This document shows positions 6,157 through 9,837 of a stretch of DNA of 9,837 bases, one piece after another. Below the pieces are notes generated by a model. That model had not been told where the DNA came from. It worked only from the letters and a program-made list of their open reading frames with translations, and ran no database searches. The stretch covers positions 1-9,837 of the forward strand of contig JABWBL010000083.1 in the NCBI GenBank assembly GCA_013360535.1, read 5' to 3'. Position numbers and translations under genes: made by a program. Position 1 is the first letter of the stretch, and the number at the start of each line of letters is the position of its first letter. The DNA is from Planctomycetaceae bacterium. Its GTDB lineage: Bacteria > Planctomycetota > UBA1135 > GCA-002686595.

Positions 6157-7767
6157 ATGAAGGTTGTCGCCATTCCCCTTGCAGCCCTGATTCTCGCGAG
6201 CACGTCCAGCGCCCAGAACTACGCCGGGCTGCACCAGCAATCCCCCGACGGCCAGCCCTACGACCATTTCGGCGCCTCCGTCGCGCTCACTGACGGCCAC
6301 GGCGTCATCGGCGTGCCCGACGACGATGTCAATGGTCTCGTCGACGCGGGCTCGGTGCGCATGCTCCGGCGCAACCCCGACCTCGCGTGGGCGACGACGG
6401 TGCAGATCGTCGCGCCGGTGCCGCAGGCGGGCGCGCACTTCGGCGCTGCGGTCGCGATCGACGGCGATCGGCTCGTCGTCGGCTCTCCCCAGGCCACCAA
6501 CGGCTTCCTGCACTACTACCGCCGCGACGCGAGTGGTGCGTGGGTGCATGTGCAGACCTTCCAGAGCTTCGCGCAGCCCGACGATCTCCTCGGCACGAGC
6601 CTCGCACTGAAAGGCCGCACGCTGATCGCAGGTGCGCCGAAGTACGCGGCGCCGCAGATCCGCCCGTTCCGCTTGCAGGAGAATGGCCTGTGGGCGCAAG
6701 TGGCGCCTTCGATGAGCACCGGAAACGGCAGGCAGTTCGGGCGCTCGGTCGGAGTCGACGGGACGATCGTGATCACCGGCGCACCCGGCCGCTTCCTGAC
6801 GCAGGAGCTCGGCCCCGGCATCGCGCTCATCCAGGAGGCGAGCGACGGAACGAACTGGAGTTTCGGCGACTGGATCGGCGCGCCCGGCCTCACCGGCGAC
6901 GACGCCTACGGCTGGTCGGTCGCGATCTCCGGCACGCGCGTGATCGTCGGCGCTCCGGGTCGCGACCGCGGCGCCGACGTCGACGCGGGTGCCGCCTACA
7001 TCCACGAGCGCGTCTCGAGCGGCAACTGGCAGCTCGTCGCGACGCTCGACCACCCGTACCTCCACGCCGGCGACCGCTTCGGAACTTCGGTCGCCCTGCA
7101 CGGCAACGTCGCGCTCGTCGGCGCGCCCTTCGGCGACACGTGGGGCGTGCCCGATTGCGGGCTGATGTACATGTACGTCCGCCAGCACGACGGCACGTGG
7201 GAGAGACGCGGCGCGTACGAGATCTCGTGGGCGGCGACCGGCGAGCAATACGGCGCCGCCGTCGCGCTCTTCGAAGGTGGCGCCTTCGCCGGAGCGCCGC
7301 GCCGCGTCAAGGCCGGCATGCCGGAGGCCGGAGGCACGATGCTGTACTACACCGATGCGACCCACCCGACGCGCTCGTGCGCGGCGAGCGTGAACTCCAC
7401 GGGCCGTGCGGCGCGACTCGACTGGGGCGGCTCGGTCTCCAAGGGCGTCTCCGACTTCCGGCTCGTCGTCACGGGCGCTCCCGCCAACCGTCTCGGCCTG
7501 CTCGCGATGGGCGCGAGCGCGATCAGCACGCCCTTCGGCGACGGCACGTTGTGCGTGGGTGCGCAGCTCCCCGGCTCGCCCGAGCCGTTGCAGCTCGACT
7601 CCGACGGCCGCGCGCTGCGTTGCTTCGACTTCTCGAACCCGCTCGGCCTCGACTCCGCCGTCACGACCGGCTCGACGTGGCGCTTTCAGGTGCTCTACCG
7701 CGACCCCGCGAGCGCCGGCGCCGGCTTCAACACGACCGACATGCTCACCGCGACCTTCGCGCCCTGA
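6157..7767 (+). CDS. Secreted seven-repeat FG-GAP (integrin-alpha-like) protein with shared C-terminal domain
   Basis: This is a 536-residue protein. Residues 1-19 form a signal peptide (MKVV start, hydrophobic core, SSA-Q), giving an exported product. Seven FG-GAP-type repeats follow, each with the pattern FGxSVAxxGxxxxVGAP. The aromatic-Gly (once Leu-Gly) pairs fall at 38, 95, 145, 194, 251, 308 and 365, with a spacing of 49-57 residues and exactly 57 four times. Seven repeats are what a complete seven-bladed propeller of this type needs. No classical DxDxDG calcium loop is obvious in every blade. Residues ~408-536 are the C-terminal domain shared with the proteins at 2-1546 and 1565-3403 (LLAMGAS, PFGDGTLCV, WRFQVLYRDPAS, ending TATFAP). 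The likely site is the cell surface or outside the cell; the ligand is unknown. It is transcribed away from the bd-like operon and ends 21 bp from a convergent acyltransferase gene. Confidence 0.9.
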   Translation: MKVVAIPLAALILASTSSAQNYAGLHQQSPDGQPYDHFGASVALTDGHGVIGVPDDDVNGLVDAGSVRMLRRNPDLAWATTVQIVAPVPQAGAHFGAAVAIDGDRLVVGSPQATNGFLHYYRRDASGAWVHVQTFQSFAQPDDLLGTSLALKGRTLIAGAPKYAAPQIRPFRLQENGLWAQVAPSMSTGNGRQFGRSVGVDGTIVITGAPGRFLTQELGPGIALIQEASDGTNWSFGDWIGAPGLTGDDAYGWSVAISGTRVIVGAPGRDRGADVDAGAAYIHERVSSGNWQLVATLDHPYLHAGDRFGTSVALHGNVALVGAPFGDTWGVPDCGLMYMYVRQHDGTWERRGAYEISWAATGEQYGAAVALFEGGAFAGAPRRVKAGMPEAGGTMLYYTDATHPTRSCAASVNSTGRAARLDWGGSVSKGVSDFRLVVTGAPANRLGLLAMGASAISTPFGDGTLCVGAQLPGSPEPLQLDSDGRALRCFDFSNPLGLDSAVTTGSTWRFQVLYRDPASAGAGFNTTDMLTATFAP

Positions 7768-7788
7768 GCGACCCCGACCGACGCGCGT

Positions 7789-9528
7789 TCACTCCTCGGC
7801 GGGCGCGCGCCGCTTGCGCTGGCCGACGCCGAACACGTCGAGGCGGTGCCCGGCCATGCTCAACGGACCGCGGTCCGCCCGCGCCGCGCCGTTCGCCTGA
7901 CTCCAGAAGCCGATGCCGAGCGTCGTGGCGCCTTCGAGCTGGGACTTGGCCAGCGTCGCCGTCGCGATGTAGACGTCGCGGCCCTTCTCGTCGCCCACGG
8001 AGGACACCTTGAAGCTGCCCTGTCGCACGGGATTGCCGGAGGCATCCGAGATGTGCAGGAAGAGGTCTCGACGCGCCTCGGGCAGGCGTTCGTAAACGAC
8101 CGTGAGCTCCAAGGAGTTGTCGTGGCGCTCGGTGACGACACCGAGCACACGCGCCTCGCCGGCGAAGGTGACATCGCGCAGGCGTGGCGTGCTGCGAGCC
8201 ACGTGCGACTCCGCCAGTACCGCGCCACGGAGGCGCGACACGCGGCCGATGCCGACCGGCGTCAGGACCAGCACGGCGATCGAGCCGAACACCGTGACGT
8301 TGCGGAGGAAGGCAACTTGGCCGCGCGCGAGCGCCGGAAGCGCTTCCTTCCCGCGCTTCGTGAGCAGCTTCGAGAAGAAGTCGCGGAACGGAAGCTCGAT
8401 CCCCTCGTGGAGCAACGCGGACGCCGCGAGGGTCATCGCGAGGCTCGCCAGCAGGCCGAGCTGCCAATCCGAGGTGATCGCGCCCCCGTAGCGCACGACC
8501 GCGAGCAGCACGATCGAGTGCACCATGTAGAACGCGTAGCTGATCTCGCCGAGGTAGACGCAGCCGGGAAGCGAAAGGGCGCGGGCGACAAGGCCACGGC
8601 TGCGCGCGAACACGACGATCACCGCCGTGAACGGCAGCGCGTAGGCCGGTCCGTGCACGAGGTACGTGCTGAGGACGCGGGTGCCGAGCGCCTGCTCGAT
8701 CGTGTAGATCGTCGGCGTGTAGTTGATCGCCCAGAAGGCGCCGAACGCGAGCGCGAGCACGGCGACTTCGAGCAGCGTGTCGAGCGCTACGTTGCGCCGC
8801 GTGGCGCCGGCCACGGCGAACCAGCGCGCGGCGACGATGCCGGTCGTGAACTCGAACAGGCGCGTCGGCGGCGCGAAGTGGAACACGGTCCTGGCGCCCT
8901 CGAGCGCCGCGGGATCTTGCCGCACCCAGAATTCCGCGACGGCGAGCGCGAGGACCGACCCGAGCGCGATCAACGCGTAGGCCTTGAGCAGCGCCTTGCG
9001 CGAGAGGAAGCACAGGAACGGGAAGAGCGCATAGAACAGGAACTCGACCGAGATGCTCCACGACACGCCGTTCAACTGGAGCACGCTCGTGAGGTCGGTC
9101 GACCAGGTCTGCAGGAGGAACGCCTGCTTGAGCGCCGAGAGCACCTCGGAGCCATCGGCCGGGAAGGTCCCCCGGCGCATGACGACCACGAACAGCACGA
9201 GCGTCGCGATGTGCACCGGCCAGATGCGGGCGAAGCGTGCGACGAAGAAGCCGCGCAACGACTCGCGCTTCAGCGATTCTCCGTAGACGTACGTCAGGAT
9301 GAAGCCCGACAGCACGAAGAAGAACGCGACGGCGCAGCTCCCCAGCGAACCGAGCTTCCACGAGTCGATGTGGAATTTCTCGCGGGAGTGGAACAGGAAC
9401 ACGGCGAACGCGGCGACGAAACGCAGTCCCGTCAGGGCGTCCAGCATGCGAATGGGAGCTTTCGCTTGCACGGCTGGCACAAGTTTACGTGGTGGGTCGA
9501 TCGGTTGGGGCTGCAATTGCGGTGACAT
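7789..9528 (-). CDS. Membrane acyltransferase family 3 (OafA/YrhL-like) with C-terminal beta-rich domain
   Basis: This is a 579-residue protein. Residues ~29-428 match acyltransferase 3 by eye: LxALxGLRFxAAxxVFLFH with R36 and H47 (the usual catalytic histidine region), then the VAFFFVLSGFILTY motif at ~67-80. An Arg-rich FFVARFARIWP segment follows at ~94-104, then about eight more hydrophobic segments. Such enzymes move acetyl or other acyl groups across the inner membrane onto surface sugars. Residues ~430-570 form a soluble, beta-rich extension (LELTVVYERLP, DLFLHISDASGNPV, TTLGIGFW). It is not an SGNH hydrolase domain, since no GDS block is seen, and it probably lies in the periplasm. 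Start 9528 is the longest; no ribosome site is evident, and M28 at 9447, just before the conserved LDALTGLRF, is a real alternative. The substrate cannot be told from the sequence: no polysaccharide genes are adjacent. Confidence 0.88.
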   Translation of the reverse strand: MSPQLQPQPIDPPRKLVPAVQAKAPIRMLDALTGLRFVAAFAVFLFHSREKFHIDSWKLGSLGSCAVAFFFVLSGFILTYVYGESLKRESLRGFFVARFARIWPVHIATLVLFVVVMRRGTFPADGSEVLSALKQAFLLQTWSTDLTSVLQLNGVSWSISVEFLFYALFPFLCFLSRKALLKAYALIALGSVLALAVAEFWVRQDPAALEGARTVFHFAPPTRLFEFTTGIVAARWFAVAGATRRNVALDTLLEVAVLALAFGAFWAINYTPTIYTIEQALGTRVLSTYLVHGPAYALPFTAVIVVFARSRGLVARALSLPGCVYLGEISYAFYMVHSIVLLAVVRYGGAITSDWQLGLLASLAMTLAASALLHEGIELPFRDFFSKLLTKRGKEALPALARGQVAFLRNVTVFGSIAVLVLTPVGIGRVSRLRGAVLAESHVARSTPRLRDVTFAGEARVLGVVTERHDNSLELTVVYERLPEARRDLFLHISDASGNPVRQGSFKVSSVGDEKGRDVYIATATLAKSQLEGATTLGIGFWSQANGAARADRGPLSMAGHRLDVFGVGQRKRRAPAEE

Positions 9529-9668
9529 TCACGTCACGCGGCGGAGACGCAAGGCGGGCTCGTCATGTTCCGCGCAAGTGGAGATTTTTTTCGTTGGCTT
9601 CATCCCGGGTTCGAACCGAGCTTCGCCTTTGTGCGCAAGGCCACTCCGCCGCAACGGCCTCGCGCCGC
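9529..9668. other. Intergenic region between two minus-strand genes, with a T-tract and a folded element
   Basis: These 140 bp lie between the stop of the gene at 9669 and the acyltransferase start. They hold a 7-T run (9585-9591, plus strand) and the paired structure at 9592-9656. No convincing -35/-10 promoter was found. The plus-strand open frame starting at 9565 has no coding support. Confidence 0.6.
9592..9656 (-). other. Two-hairpin element resembling the anticodon and T arms of a tRNA
   Basis: Read on the minus strand, GCCTT-7-base loop-AAGGC (9641-9625) is followed by four bases (GAAG), then CTCGG-TTCGAAC-CCGGG (9620-9604). The second hairpin has the exact T-arm geometry, with a canonical TTCGAAC loop and one G-T wobble that pairs only on this strand. 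Outer arms CGTTG (9656-9652) and CAACG (9596-9592) could close it. However, there is no D-arm, no 7-bp acceptor stem and no T33, so it is not a functional tRNA. It may be a tRNA remnant, a structured 3' end of the upstream mRNA, or chance. Confidence 0.35.
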
Positions 9669-9836
9669 TCAGCGCGTGGACCAATCGACTCGGCGTACCT
9701 CACCGGCGCGCAGCTCGAGGCTCAGCGTGGCGCCGTCCTCGCGCTCGAGCTGCAGCGCACCGGCCGGAGCCTTCGCGAAGCGCGCGCGCCCTTCGCGATC
9801 GCTGCGCGTGTGCACGGCGAGGTGAGCGTCTCCGGG
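9669..9836 (-). CDS. C-terminal end of a protein with a carboxypeptidase-regulatory-like beta domain, 5' truncated
   Basis: The frame read on the minus strand from 9836 is open for 55 codons and stops at TGA 9671-9669. The visible residues begin PGDAHLAVHTRSDREGRARF and continue with APAGALQLEREDGATLSL, ending GEVRRVDWSTR. The pattern 'xTxxDGxARFxxxPAG...L' followed by alternating hydrophobic strands and a 'LxxGExRRVxW' end is typical of Ig-like carboxypeptidase-regulatory (CnaB/CarboxypepD_reg-like) repeats in exported proteins. Codon third positions are G/C-rich, as in its neighbours. The start and most of the gene are outside the window, so the full function cannot be known. It lies upstream of the acyltransferase on the same strand, 140 bp away. 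Confidence 0.65.
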   Translation of the reverse strand, partial: PGDAHLAVHTRSDREGRARFAKAPAGALQLEREDGATLSLELRAGEVRRVDWSTR

Positions 9837-9837
9837 C

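Noticed and set aside
6387..8012. 541-codon frame overlapping the FG-GAP gene in another frame
   Set aside because: It is an extremely Arg-rich shadow frame running through two stop-defined gene ends, while the FG-GAP frame shows seven regular repeats and a signal peptide.
7846..9525. 559-codon open frame on the plus strand, nearly fully antisense to the acyltransferase
   Set aside because: The translation is dominated by Arg, Glu, His and Asp with no hydrophobic core or motif. It is the expected mirror of a GC-rich coding frame, while the minus strand has clear family motifs.
9592..9668. Complete tRNA gene
   Set aside because: The T-arm and an anticodon-like arm are present, but no acceptor pairing, D-arm or T33 could be found on either strand.
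9565..9825. 86-codon plus-strand frame at the right end
   Set aside because: It has low-complexity Arg/Ser-rich composition, and the minus-strand frame over most of it reads as a plausible beta domain ending at TGA 9669.

Overview
The window looks like chromosomal DNA from a GC-rich, Gram-negative-type bacterium, most likely a planctomycete (moderate confidence). The clues are protein architectures: secreted beta-propeller proteins ending in a ~130-residue C-terminal domain that I associate from memory with planctomycete genomes, a MopE-type metal-binding segment in one of them, and a cytochrome bd-like pair with a fused haem c domain. No rRNA, complete tRNA, insertion sequence, phage gene or CRISPR array is visible, and base composition looks fairly even.

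Layout, left to right. (1) 2-1546 (+): the 3' part of a secreted repeat protein that starts before the window. (2) 1565-3403 (-): a 612-residue secreted protein with signal peptide, seven TolB/PD40-like propeller repeats, a MopE-like metal-binding segment and a C-terminal domain; its end faces the end of gene 1 across 18 bp. (3) 3404-3539: a spacer with a 12-bp inverted repeat. (4) 6019-3540 (-): a two-gene operon whose stop and start overlap as ATGA. It encodes a CydA-like membrane protein with a C-terminal mono-haem cytochrome c domain, then a second multi-pass protein that itself resembles CydA rather than CydB. (5) 6020-6156: a divergent spacer that should hold the operon promoter and the promoter of the next gene. 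(6) 6157-7767 (+): a 536-residue secreted protein with seven FG-GAP-like repeats and the same C-terminal domain. (7) 7789-9528 (-): an inner-membrane acyltransferase-3 protein with an added C-terminal beta-rich domain, 21 bp from the end of gene 6. (8) 9529-9668: a spacer with a folded structure that partly resembles a tRNA. (9) 9669-9836 (-): the last 55 codons of a gene that starts beyond the window.

Two themes stand out. First, genes 1, 2 and 6 are unrelated in their N-terminal repeats, yet each shows seven recognisable repeats and ends in the same kind of domain. This suggests a modular family of exported proteins sharing a C-terminal anchoring, sorting or binding module. Second, the bd-like operon departs strongly from a canonical quinol oxidase. 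By hand alignment to remembered E. coli CydA it lacks the Q-loop and several haem ligands, and it has a cytochrome c domain where the last CydA helix would be. It may therefore exchange electrons with periplasmic cytochrome c rather than oxidise quinol directly. All assignments were made by eye, with no database search.
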